DNA of 58,883 bases, taken from NCBI GenBank assembly GCA_030706685.1, contig JAUZOA010000025.1, positions 1 through 58,883 on the forward strand, in the 5' to 3' direction. Position 1 is the first letter of the stretch, and each line of letters begins with the position of its first letter. The stretch comes from Bacteroidota bacterium (GTDB taxonomy: Bacteria; Bacteroidota; Bacteroidia; Chitinophagales; Chitinophagaceae). The notes under the pieces were generated by a model, which saw only the letters and a list, made by a program, of their open reading frames with translations, did no database searches and was not told the origin of the DNA. Shown piece by piece: positions 1 to 7,830 of the stretch. The translations under genes and the position numbers were made by a program.

Positions 1-141
1 CTTCCTTATGTTGCCGTACTTACTATCCTGTCGGCTGTTCGCGGATTAGAATTCTGGCATCGCAGCCAGAAGAGCTATTCGCCGGAAGAACTGGAAGAGA
101 ATATGGTGACTTACCTGATCTCCGGTTTGAAAAGCAATTAG
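1..141 (+). CDS. TetR-family regulator, C-terminal fragment
   Basis: The first 47 codons run in frame 1 to a TAG stop at 139-141; the start lies outside the window. The peptide is helical and ends EENMVTYLISGLKSN, which resembles the last helices of the ligand-binding domain of TetR/AcrR regulators. It lies 166 bases upstream of paaE on the same strand, and TetR-type repressors commonly accompany paa genes in Bacteroidota, so a role in phenylacetate control is plausible but inferred. Too little remains to see the helix-turn-helix or to name the gene. Confidence 0.5.
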   Translation, partial: LPYVAVLTILSAVRGLEFWHRSQKSYSPEELEENMVTYLISGLKSN

Positions 142-307
142 AGTTGTCACGTCCTTACGCCAGGTTTTGGTCATGGGACGCAAAGAATTTACATGTGATA
201 AAATCCCTTATTTGCCTTCGAGAATCCCTGTTGTCTTTCCGGGAAATACTCCGCATTTCCAAAAAGCATCTTATTTTGCATACTATCCTAACGATGAAAT
301 AAAATAC

Positions 308-1387
308 ATGTCCATTCACTTTCATAAGCTTGCGATAAAAGAGATCAATAAAGAGACTGCCGATTGCGTTACCATTTTGTTGGATGTTCCCGAAGCCCTG
401 CAGGACGTTTTCCGGTTCAAACAAGGCCAGAGCCTGACGATGCGTACCACCATCAATGGCGAAGAAGTGCGGCGTACCTACTCTATTTGCAGCACTCCCT
501 TAGAAAATAAATGGCGGGTCGCTATTAAAAAAGTAGAAGGAGGGTTATTTTCCTGCCTTGCCAATGAGCAATTAAAAAAAGGAGACTGGCTGGAAGTAAT
601 GCCCCCCGTAGGAAAGTTTTATGCAGAACTGGACCCGAATCATAAAAAGAATTATCTCGCCTTCGCTGCCGGCAGCGGTATCACACCCGTCATTTCCATC
701 ATCAAAACGACATTACAAACAGAACCGCAAAGCAGCTTTACTTTAGTGTATGGCAACCGCAGCCGTCCTTCTATTATTTTCTTTGAAGAACTGGAAGCAT
801 TAAAAAATAAATACCTGTCACGCTTCAACCTGGTTAATATACTTAGCCGGGAAAGAACAGATGCTCCCATCAACTTTGGGCGGATCAACCAGGAAAAATT
901 ACTGGAACTTTCCAGGCTTATTGATTATACTTTAATGGATGAAACTTTTATCTGCGGTCCTGAAGAAATGATCTTTTTAGTAAAAGATTTTTTGGAAGCC
1001 AAAGGGGTTGATAAAAAGAAAATTCATTTTGAATTATTCACGACTCCGGGACAAAAGAAGCCGGAAGTCAGGAGTCAGAAGCCGGAAAGTGAAACAGGGC
1101 CCAGGAGCAGGATAAGCGTTAAACTGGATGGAAGAAGTTTTGACTTTGATCTTTCCTTCAACAGCCATACCACCATTTTGGATGCCGCACTGCAACAGGG
1201 CGCCGATCTGCCTTTTGCCTGCAAAGGTGGCGTCTGCTGTACCTGCAAGGCCCGGTTACTGGAAGGCGAAGTGTCCATGGATGTCCATTGGGGACTTGAA
1301 GATGAAGAAGTAGAACAGGGCTATATTCTTACCTGCCAGAGCCATCCGAAGACAGAAAAAGTAGTGGTGGATTATGATATTAAATAG
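308..1387 (+). CDS. paaE: Phenylacetyl-CoA epoxidase reductase subunit PaaE
   Basis: The protein passes electrons from NADPH through flavin and a [2Fe-2S] centre to the di-iron oxygenase PaaABC in aerobic phenylacetate breakdown. The ATG at 308 (MSIHFHKL) is preferred over the longer frame from 167 because homologues begin with this ferredoxin-reductase strand; this gives 359 residues, near the usual 350-360. The order is an FAD-binding barrel (RRTYSICS), an NAD-binding domain (AAGSGITPVISII, CGPEEM) and a C-terminal plant-type ferredoxin with CKGGVCCTC and a later TCQS cysteine. The linker before the ferredoxin, around residues 250-265, carries a repeat-derived insertion. Its partners paaABCD lie about 41 kb away on the same strand. 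Confidence 0.93.
   Translation: MSIHFHKLAIKEINKETADCVTILLDVPEALQDVFRFKQGQSLTMRTTINGEEVRRTYSICSTPLENKWRVAIKKVEGGLFSCLANEQLKKGDWLEVMPPVGKFYAELDPNHKKNYLAFAAGSGITPVISIIKTTLQTEPQSSFTLVYGNRSRPSIIFFEELEALKNKYLSRFNLVNILSRERTDAPINFGRINQEKLLELSRLIDYTLMDETFICGPEEMIFLVKDFLEAKGVDKKKIHFELFTTPGQKKPEVRSQKPESETGPRSRISVKLDGRSFDFDLSFNSHTTILDAALQQGADLPFACKGGVCCTCKARLLEGEVSMDVHWGLEDEEVEQGYILTCQSHPKTEKVVVDYDIK
1056..1087 (+). repeat. In-frame 11-bp direct repeat inside paaE
   Basis: The 11-mer AGAAGCCGGAA occurs at 1056-1066 and again at 1077-1087, separated by GTCAGGAGTC. Together they encode KKPEVRSQKPES, extra residues between the NAD domain and the ferredoxin domain of PaaE. The composition and the internal repetition are unlike the flanking conserved sequence. 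An inserted dispersed element is the likely explanation; only the two 11-mers are seen directly. Confidence 0.6.
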
Positions 1388-1392
1388 AGCCC

Positions 1393-3651
1393 CTATTTTA
1401 CCAACTCAAAAGAATCTTTCAGGCGTATATCTTCCGAAGAAGCCCCGATCATCAGGTCAAACTCTCCGGGTTCCGCTATCCATTGCAGCTTATCATTGTA
1501 AAAGGAAAGTTTTTGCTTATCAATGATGAAATGAATGGCCTTGGCTTCGCCCGGCTGCAGCTTTATTTTTTGAAAATCTTTTAGCTCTTTCACCGGCCTG
1601 ACAACCGACCCCACCTTGTCCCTGAGATATAATTGAACTACTTCTTCGCCTTCATACTTTCCTGTATTGGTAAGTTTCATGGTCACATCGATCTTTTCTG
1701 TGTCTTTTATTTTCTTTTTGCTCAACCGCAGGTCACTGTATTGAAATGTAGTATAGCTGAGACCATAACCAAATTCGTATTTCGGGTAGATGGAAAGATC
1801 AAGATAGGCGGAGCGGTAAAAGCGGTCACTGTCGCTGGTCGCCGGCCGGCCTGTATTAAAATGATCATAGTAAATGGGAATCTGTCCCTCTGTTCTTGGA
1901 AAACTGATTGGCAATTTCCCCGAAGGATTATAATCACCAAATAATACATCAGCAATAGCATCACCGGCTTCTGTGCCCAGCCACCAGGTATATAAAATAG
2001 CAGGCACATTATCTGCTGTCCAGTTAAATATCAATGGACGGCCAGCGCTGACCAGGACGATCATTGGTTTGCCTGTAGCATAAACTGCTTTTATCAACTC
2101 TTCCTGAACTCCAGGCAAATGAATATTACTCCGGCTTTTGGCTTCACCGCTCATATCTCTTGCTTCACCAGCAGTCATGATAATAAGATCAGCATTTTTT
2201 GCAACTGCAACCGCCTCTGTAAATCCTGCATGGCTTGTATCATTAATATTACAGCCCCTGGCATAAAGCAACCTTGTATCTGCGCCGATCTTTTTTTGCA
2301 TACCCTCCCATACTGACACAATTCTTGTTGAATCATCCGGCCAATCATAACTCCAAAAACCAAGATTATCGCTTTTAGCTTTGGCAAATGGGCCTATTAC
2401 GGCAATATTCCTGGGCTCACTGCCTTTTGCGCTTTGCTTTCTGATTGGAAGGATCCCGTTATTCTTTAGCAGTACAATACTTTTTTTTGCAATCTCTCTT
2501 TCCATCCTTAAATGTTCGGGGTTATTCCACTGTTGCCGTTCTCTTTCTTTATTGCAAAATCGAAAAGGATCATCAAATAATCCCAGTTCAAATTTTTTCC
2601 TCAATATCCTTCTTACTGCTTCATCCACTACTTCCATCTTTACTTTGCCTTCTTTCACCAGCTTTGCCAGGTTTTGAATATAACTGCGGCTTTCCATATC
2701 CATATCGCTGCCGGCATTGGCTGCCACCAGGGCAGCCTCGTAATTATCCTTTACAAAACCATGCTGGATCATTTCGCCGACACTGCCCCAATCGCTCACC
2801 ACAAAGCCTTTGAATTTCCACGCTCCTTTTAAAATATCTCTTTGCAAATATTTATTTCCCGTTGCGGGTATGCCATTCAGGTCATTGAATGAATTCATGA
2901 AAGTAGCCGCACCTGCTTCAGCAGCAGCCTTAAAAGGTGCGAGGTAAATTTCATGCAGTTGGCGTAAACTCATATCCACACTATTATAATCCCGGCCACC
3001 AACGGCTGCGCCATAAGCGGCAAAATGCTTGGCGCAGGCCATCAATGCATCGGTATTGCCCAAACCATTCCCCTGGAAACCCTTTACTCTTGCTCTGGCA
3101 ATTAATGAACCGAGGTATGGGTCTTCACCCGCTCCTTCCATTACCCGCCCCCATCGCGGATCCCGGGCAATATCCACCATGGGCGCGAATGTCCAGTGAA
3201 CCCCCGCCGCAGATGCTTCTGTAGCGGCAATTCTTGCTGATAATTGTATGGCATCGAGATCCCAGCTTGCCGCTTCTGCCAGGGGTACCGGGAAAATTGT
3301 CCTGTATCCGTGAATGATATCCTGCCCGAAAAGCAAGGGTATCTTCATCCTGGATTGCATCGCGATCTCCTGTAAGGTTCTTGTATGATCCACACCTGTT
3401 ACATTCAGCATGGAGCCTACCATTCCGCTTCTTATCTGGCTTTGCTTATCGCCATCTTTGGTTATCGGGCCGGTAGCATCCCAATCTCCATTATACTGGT
3501 TCATTTGCCCGACTTTCTCTTCCAGTGTCATCAAATGCAGCACAGAATCAACTTTTTGATCAATTGTTTTTCGCTGCGACCGTGAGGTATGAAAGGCAAC
3601 CAGGAGAAAAAATGATAAGAACAGCCGGGAAATATGTTTGACTTGTTTCAT
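1393..3651 (-). CDS. GH3 beta-glucosidase (BglX-like), secreted
   Basis: The 752-residue protein has an N-terminal signal peptide (FLSFFLLVAFHTSRS) and the three GH3 parts: a TIM-barrel domain, an alpha/beta sandwich and a fibronectin-like C-terminal domain. The nucleophile aspartate is expected in GFVVSDWGSV, near residue 287. KHFAAYGA and RDPRWGR are typical substrate-pocket motifs. It should remove terminal glucose from beta-gluco-oligosaccharides in the periplasm. The stop lies 5 bases from the paaE stop (convergent). It is separated from the main PUL by a plus-strand operon and is a paralogue of the GH3 at 10888-13185. Linkage preference cannot be read from sequence. Confidence 0.9.
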   Translation of the reverse strand: MKQVKHISRLFLSFFLLVAFHTSRSQRKTIDQKVDSVLHLMTLEEKVGQMNQYNGDWDATGPITKDGDKQSQIRSGMVGSMLNVTGVDHTRTLQEIAMQSRMKIPLLFGQDIIHGYRTIFPVPLAEAASWDLDAIQLSARIAATEASAAGVHWTFAPMVDIARDPRWGRVMEGAGEDPYLGSLIARARVKGFQGNGLGNTDALMACAKHFAAYGAAVGGRDYNSVDMSLRQLHEIYLAPFKAAAEAGAATFMNSFNDLNGIPATGNKYLQRDILKGAWKFKGFVVSDWGSVGEMIQHGFVKDNYEAALVAANAGSDMDMESRSYIQNLAKLVKEGKVKMEVVDEAVRRILRKKFELGLFDDPFRFCNKERERQQWNNPEHLRMEREIAKKSIVLLKNNGILPIRKQSAKGSEPRNIAVIGPFAKAKSDNLGFWSYDWPDDSTRIVSVWEGMQKKIGADTRLLYARGCNINDTSHAGFTEAVAVAKNADLIIMTAGEARDMSGEAKSRSNIHLPGVQEELIKAVYATGKPMIVLVSAGRPLIFNWTADNVPAILYTWWLGTEAGDAIADVLFGDYNPSGKLPISFPRTEGQIPIYYDHFNTGRPATSDSDRFYRSAYLDLSIYPKYEFGYGLSYTTFQYSDLRLSKKKIKDTEKIDVTMKLTNTGKYEGEEVVQLYLRDKVGSVVRPVKELKDFQKIKLQPGEAKAIHFIIDKQKLSFYNDKLQWIAEPGEFDLMIGASSEDIRLKDSFELVK

Positions 3652-4278
3652 ATAGCCTTTATTTCGCCATGCGCAAAGTTAACTATTCAAAACACGTCTG
3701 CGCTTTGAATATAAGCCGTTTTATATTTTTTCGAATTTTACAGAGAATTAACTCCCGTTTCGTTTTTAATACTTATGACCACCACGAGTTATACAATCGA
3801 TTAGAATACTTGGGTTAACTTTTTCCAGGACCTGACATTTTTTGTTATACTGAAACTATAGAAGACTTATAGAGGAGTTATAGAAGGAGTCTCTGTACAC
3901 AGTTTGCATACAGTCTATATACAGTCCCGGGGTAACTCCAGGGGATATTCAAGGGAATAGTTAGAAGTATTCTACATGTATTCGGCGAAGATGGCAAATT
4001 AATTATTGAATATTCCAGGGAGTCTCTCAAAATAGTCAGTCCCCCCATTGAGTTGTCTAAACCGGCTAATAAGACCAACTCCTCCGCATTGCAGTCGAAC
4101 CGGCATTTGCAATCTTTCTAACAGCCGGGGTTCGGTTCGGCGCGAACCTTGTACTTAAATACCAGTCCATAGTAAAAATTAATTTACAGCCCGGTTATTC
4201 TCGCGTTGATACTATTGGCTCTAAGTTGAATTTATTTTCAAAAAATGTTTATCTTATCATTTCATTATACGATTTGTT
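3652..4278. other. Intergenic region, 627 bases, no credible gene
   Basis: The region lies between divergent genes (GH3 to the left, the Gfo/Idh operon to the right) and must hold both promoters. It has an 11-bp quasi-periodic array at 3850-3992 (separate entry) and a GGTTCG/CGAACC inverted pair near 4131-4150. No exact TAnnTTTG box was identified just upstream of 4279. The open frames here are short and not protein-like. Confidence 0.6.
3850..3992. repeat. 11-bp quasi-periodic array in groups of about three
   Basis: Cut into 11-base units, neighbours resemble each other within groups and then change. 3861-3871 and 3872-3882 agree at 9 of 11 bases. The units at 3894, 3905 and 3916 share ATACAGTC or a close variant and agree at 8 and 9 of 11. 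The units at 3927, 3938 and 3949 are G-rich and agree at 7 and 6 of 11. 3960 and 3971 agree at 7 of 11. ACAGT recurs at exactly 11-base steps (3899, 3910, 3921). An 11-base period is not coding and is close to one helical turn. Function unknown. Confidence 0.55.
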
Positions 4279-5373
4279 ATGCCAAAAACGAAAATTGCCA
4301 TTTTAGGAGCCGGTTTTATCAGTGATATTCACCTGGAATGTTATCACCGCTTTGTACCGGAAGCGGAAATAATTGCTATTTATACCCGCAATGCGGAAAA
4401 GGCAAAAGCTTTTGCGGCAAAACATCATATCCCGCATTGGTATGAGGACCTTGATAAAATTATCCGGGATTCGGGTTGTGATGTCGTGGACATTTGTTTG
4501 CCCAACTACCTGCATGCTGAAGCGGCGATTAAAGCAGCAGCAGCCGGTAAGCATATCATTATTGAAAAACCTTTGGCCATAACACTGGAAGAAGGCAATG
4601 CAATGATCACTGCCTGTAAAAAAGCAGGCGTTAAGCTAATGTATGCAGAAGAGCTTTGCTTTGCCCCTAAATATGAAAGGGTGAGGCACCTGGTGAAAGA
4701 AGGAGCGATTGGCGATATCTATATGCTGAAGCAGGCGGAAAAACATTCAGGCCCCCATTCGGATTGGTTTTATGATATCAACCTTGCTGGTGGCGGAGTA
4801 TTGATGGATATGGGTTGTCATGCCATCGCCTGGTTTCGCTGGATGCTGAATAATGCGCAGGCAACGAGTGTATATGCTACCATGAGTACTGTATTACATA
4901 AAGGACGCACGAAAGCTGAAGACAATTCAGTAGTTATAATAGAATTTGAAAATGGTGTTACGGCTGTAGCGGAAAATAGCTGGGCCAAACACGGGGGAAT
5001 GGACGACCGCAGCGAAGTATATGGTACGGGCGGAGTTGTTTATGCAGACCTCTTTATGGGAAATGCGGCCATTGCTTATAGCAAGAGTGGTTATGGTTAT
5101 GCTATGGAAAAAGCAGACACTACGGTAGGCTGGAGCTTTACTGTATTTGAAGAAGCTTTCAACCAGGGCTACCCGCATGAATTGAAACATTTTATTGATT
5201 GCGTGCAGCAGGATAAACAACCACTGGTGACAGGTGAAGATGGCCTTGCCGTCCTCGAAATTATCTATGCCGCTTATGCTTCTGCCGCGCAGGGTAAAAA
5301 GATCATGCTGCCTTTTACACCCAAGATAGGGAAGCCTATTGATCTTTGGCTTGAACCTTCGGTAAAAAAATGA
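4279..5373 (+). CDS. Gfo/Idh/MocA-family NAD(P)-dependent sugar oxidoreductase
   Basis: The 364-residue cytosolic protein starts with a Rossmann fold (KIAILGAGFISDIHLECY) and has the family EKPLA lysine motif near residue 97. The C-terminal sheet domain carries DMGCHAIAWF, with the usual catalytic Asp/His pair. No signal peptide is present. Such enzymes oxidise or reduce hydroxyls of sugars, sugar acids or inositols. It is the first gene of an operon with a NagB-like protein (38-base gap) and an overlapping ROK kinase, which suggests handling of an amino- or keto-sugar. The substrate is unknown. Confidence 0.85.
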   Translation: MPKTKIAILGAGFISDIHLECYHRFVPEAEIIAIYTRNAEKAKAFAAKHHIPHWYEDLDKIIRDSGCDVVDICLPNYLHAEAAIKAAAAGKHIIIEKPLAITLEEGNAMITACKKAGVKLMYAEELCFAPKYERVRHLVKEGAIGDIYMLKQAEKHSGPHSDWFYDINLAGGGVLMDMGCHAIAWFRWMLNNAQATSVYATMSTVLHKGRTKAEDNSVVIIEFENGVTAVAENSWAKHGGMDDRSEVYGTGGVVYADLFMGNAAIAYSKSGYGYAMEKADTTVGWSFTVFEEAFNQGYPHELKHFIDCVQQDKQPLVTGEDGLAVLEIIYAAYASAAQGKKIMLPFTPKIGKPIDLWLEPSVKK

Positions 5374-5411
5374 TTTAATAATTGTTCCTGCAAAAACTTT
5401 TAAACTAATTA

Positions 5412-6149
5412 ATGGAGATTTTTATAGCGGATACTTATCCTGACTTGTCAAAGCAAGCCGCCAATGACCTGGTTCAATTAATGCGATCGCGCAAGCATCC
5501 TCTTTTATGTACCGCTTCCGGCGATACCCCCGCCGGCCTGTATAAAAATATAGTGGATAAGGTTGCAAAAAAAGAACTGGATATTTCAGGCTGGTTCTTT
5601 GTCGGTCTTGATGAATGGACAGGAATGAATGGCGATGACGAAGGGAGCTGCCGTTTTCATTTAAACAATCAATTGTTCCGTCCTTTACAGGTCGCGGACA
5701 ATAAGATTTTTTTCTTTGACGGGAGAGCAAAAGATTTACATAAAGAATGTGAAGACGCTGAAAACTTTATTGTTCAACAAGGAGGCATTGATGTGGCAAT
5801 ACTTGGGCTTGGAATGAATGGTCATATAGGAATGAATGAACCGGGAACTTCACAATCATTACGTTCACATGTAACCGCTCTTGATCCCATAACGCAGCAA
5901 ACAGGACAGAAATATTTTAAAAAACAGCAACAGCTTACAGGTGGCATTACATTAGGGTTGGCGACGTTACTTGACGCTAAGCATATTATTTTACTGGTAA
6001 GCGGTTCACATAAAGCCGGTATAGTTAAAAAAATACTTGATGAGAAAATATCAGAGCAAGTGCCCGGCAGTTTATTGCGCCAACACCCGGGGCTAAAAAT
6101 TTATCTCGATGCAGACGCGGCAAAAGAAATACAATCAAAGTACCCATGA
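5412..6149 (+). CDS. NagB-family glucosamine-6-phosphate deaminase/isomerase-like protein
   Basis: The 245-residue protein has the NagB/6-phosphogluconolactonase fold. SGDTPAGLY is the phosphate-binding loop near the N-terminus, GLDEW carries the base aspartate, and GLGMNGHIGMNEPG holds the His and Glu of the NagB active site. The family converts an amino-hexose 6-phosphate to a ketose phosphate plus ammonia, or a close variant of this. Its stop overlaps the next start by 4 bases (ATGA at 6146-6149), indicating translational coupling to the ROK kinase. With the upstream Gfo/Idh enzyme it forms a small sugar-phosphate module. A specific hexosamine or a lactonase role cannot be settled by sequence alone. 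Confidence 0.8.
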   Translation: MEIFIADTYPDLSKQAANDLVQLMRSRKHPLLCTASGDTPAGLYKNIVDKVAKKELDISGWFFVGLDEWTGMNGDDEGSCRFHLNNQLFRPLQVADNKIFFFDGRAKDLHKECEDAENFIVQQGGIDVAILGLGMNGHIGMNEPGTSQSLRSHVTALDPITQQTGQKYFKKQQQLTGGITLGLATLLDAKHIILLVSGSHKAGIVKKILDEKISEQVPGSLLRQHPGLKIYLDADAAKEIQSKYP

Positions 6150-6997
6150 GCAAACAAGTAATTCTTGGAATTGACCTTGGAGGCACTAACCAGCGGGCAG
6201 GACTGGTAAAGGATGGCAGTCTATCATCTGTTATTTCGCAACGAATAAATCCGGGAGGCGCTATGGAAGAAATTTTACAAGAACTGTTTAATTTCATTGA
6301 TCCATTAATAAATAATGAGGTAATAGCTATTGGCATCGGGGTTCCCGGCCTGGTAACGGCAGGAATTGTTTACGATGTAGTCAATATTCCCTCCTGGAAA
6401 GAACTTCCCCTGCAACAATTGATGGAACAGCGTTACAGGCTACCTGTTCTTATCAACAACGACGCAAATTGCTTTGCCCTGGGAGAATTTTACTTCGGAA
6501 AAGGTAAAGGCTATGACAATATGGTCGGGCTTACAATCGGGACCGGCCTGGGATCGGGCATCATTATCAATAAAAAATTATATGCAGGGAAAAATGGTGG
6601 CGCGGGCGAGTTTGGAATGGCCGCTTATCTTGATAAATATTATGAATACTATGCCAGTGGCCAGTTTTTTCAAAATGTATATGGAACAAATGGTGAATTG
6701 GTTTTTAAAAAAGCCGAAGACGGAAATGCGGAGGCAATAAGAATGTACCGTGAACTGGGCACTCATCTTGGCAATGCCATTAAGATGATACTTTATACTT
6801 TGGATATTGAACTTATTATCCTCGGCGGATCTGTAAGGCAGGCATTTCCTTATTTTTCCAACGATATGTGGAAGCAAATTCAAACTTTTGCTTACAAGAG
6901 AGCTTTACATAGTTTTAAAATTGAGGTTTCTGAACTGGAAAACAGCGGTATTCTTGGTGCGGCGGCGTTACATTATGATCTCAAAAAAAACACGTGA
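6146..6997 (+). CDS. ROK-family sugar kinase
   Basis: The 283-residue protein has the ATP-phosphate loop ILGIDLGGTNQR at residues 6-17, the sugar site NNDANCFALGE near residue 109, and TIGTGLGSG. These define a ROK glucokinase/hexosamine kinase. The usual zinc-binding motif (CxCGxxGC) after the GE(F/H)G segment is absent: the sequence there is GEFGMAAYLDKYYEYYASG. It therefore belongs to a zinc-free ROK branch or has altered structure. Coupled to the upstream NagB-like gene, it would supply the phosphorylated sugar. It is not a ROK regulator because no N-terminal helix-turn-helix is present. Confidence 0.85.
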   Translation: MSKQVILGIDLGGTNQRAGLVKDGSLSSVISQRINPGGAMEEILQELFNFIDPLINNEVIAIGIGVPGLVTAGIVYDVVNIPSWKELPLQQLMEQRYRLPVLINNDANCFALGEFYFGKGKGYDNMVGLTIGTGLGSGIIINKKLYAGKNGGAGEFGMAAYLDKYYEYYASGQFFQNVYGTNGELVFKKAEDGNAEAIRMYRELGTHLGNAIKMILYTLDIELIILGGSVRQAFPYFSNDMWKQIQTFAYKRALHSFKIEVSELENSGILGAAALHYDLKKNT

Positions 6998-7015
6998 TAC
7001 CGTTTAATTTCATTT

Positions 7016-7627
7016 TTACCATTTGATATCGAGAATACTTGTACCCGGCACGATGTGGGAGACCTGCAGGCCGGCTTCTTTGGCTGCTGTCATATTCGCT
7101 GCAGTATCGTCAACAAAGAGTGTTTCTGCAGGATTGAGTTTATTTTCATTGATCACCAGGTGAAAAATAGCCACATCCGGCTTACTCAGCCCGACTGTAT
7201 GAGAATAGTATGTTTTTTCAAACAGGTCTTCAAGGTAGCCTCCGGTTTGTGAATAGATCCGCTGTTGAAATTCCCGGTAATGAATCATATTGGTATTGCT
7301 GAGTAAAAAAAGCCTGTATTTTTCTTTCAGCTTTTGAAGCAATTCAATTCTTTCGGCCGGGAAATCGAGTAACAAGGCATTCCAGGCACGAATAACTTCT
7401 TCTTCTGTTATAGCTTTCGTTGATAAAGACTGTATTGAGCTGACAAATGCGGCATCATCAATTTTACCTGTTTCATATTCTTTAAAAAAAGAGGAAATGG
7501 AAGATCTCGTCAGGTAATCCGACAAATTATTAATACCGAGTTCCAGTAAAGCCATTTCAGTTTGCCCAAGGTCTATGTTCAATATTACACCGCCGAGATC
7601 GAGAATGACGTTTTTGATGTTTTGCAT
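7016..7627 (-). CDS. HAD-superfamily hydrolase, subfamily IA (YihX-like)
   Basis: The start is set at the ATG at 7625-7627 (MQNIKNVILDLGG), where motif I DLGGVILNID begins as usual; this gives 203 residues, while a longer frame adds 19 unlikely residues. Motif II is LLSNTNMIHYREF, motif III SKPD, motif IV FVDDTAANMTAA. The LSNTN...H pattern resembles YihX, an alpha-glucose-1-phosphate phosphatase, so a small phosphosugar substrate is plausible. It is convergent with the ROK kinase (18-base gap) and separated from the FGE-like gene by 203 bases containing hairpins. Confidence 0.82.
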   Translation of the reverse strand: MQNIKNVILDLGGVILNIDLGQTEMALLELGINNLSDYLTRSSISSFFKEYETGKIDDAAFVSSIQSLSTKAITEEEVIRAWNALLLDFPAERIELLQKLKEKYRLFLLSNTNMIHYREFQQRIYSQTGGYLEDLFEKTYYSHTVGLSKPDVAIFHLVINENKLNPAETLFVDDTAANMTAAKEAGLQVSHIVPGTSILDIKW

Positions 7628-7690
7628 ACTGAATAAAATTATAAAGACCCTAATCAATTTACATTGTGTCCGACTACAAAACAATTGTAT

Positions 7691-7787
7691 GGGCTAAATC
7701 CTTAATCAGCCCGGCTTCCATAACACCCGCCCTGAGGCTGGTGTTAAATCTACAACCACTTCTAATGGGCTTTACCCCCGGTAAGCC
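7691..7787. repeat. Two short hairpin elements between the FGE-like and HAD genes
   Basis: GGGCT at 7691-7695 pairs with AGCCC at 7708-7712. GGCTTTACC at 7768-7776 pairs with GGTAAGCC at 7780-7787, with one bulged T. Neither is followed by a T-run on the minus strand, so they are not clear terminators. They resemble degenerate copies of a dispersed intergenic palindrome; this is inference. Confidence 0.4.
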
Positions 7788-7830
7788 GGGCAACAACAAA
7801 TTTAATAGCCACAAATTTGTGTTCATTCTT

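Noticed and set aside
3850-3992. CRISPR array
   Set aside because: Units are 11 bases with no constant repeat and no unique spacers; no cas gene is present.
3878-4078. 66-codon frame on the minus strand in the 3.9 kb intergenic region
   Set aside because: It is explained by the 11-bp array and shows no signal, domain or plausible composition.
5412-6149. Asn instead of Asp in the NagB GxGxxGHI motif as a lost active site
   Set aside because: Asn at this place is common in functional Gram-positive-type NagB proteins, as far as I recall; His and Glu are intact.
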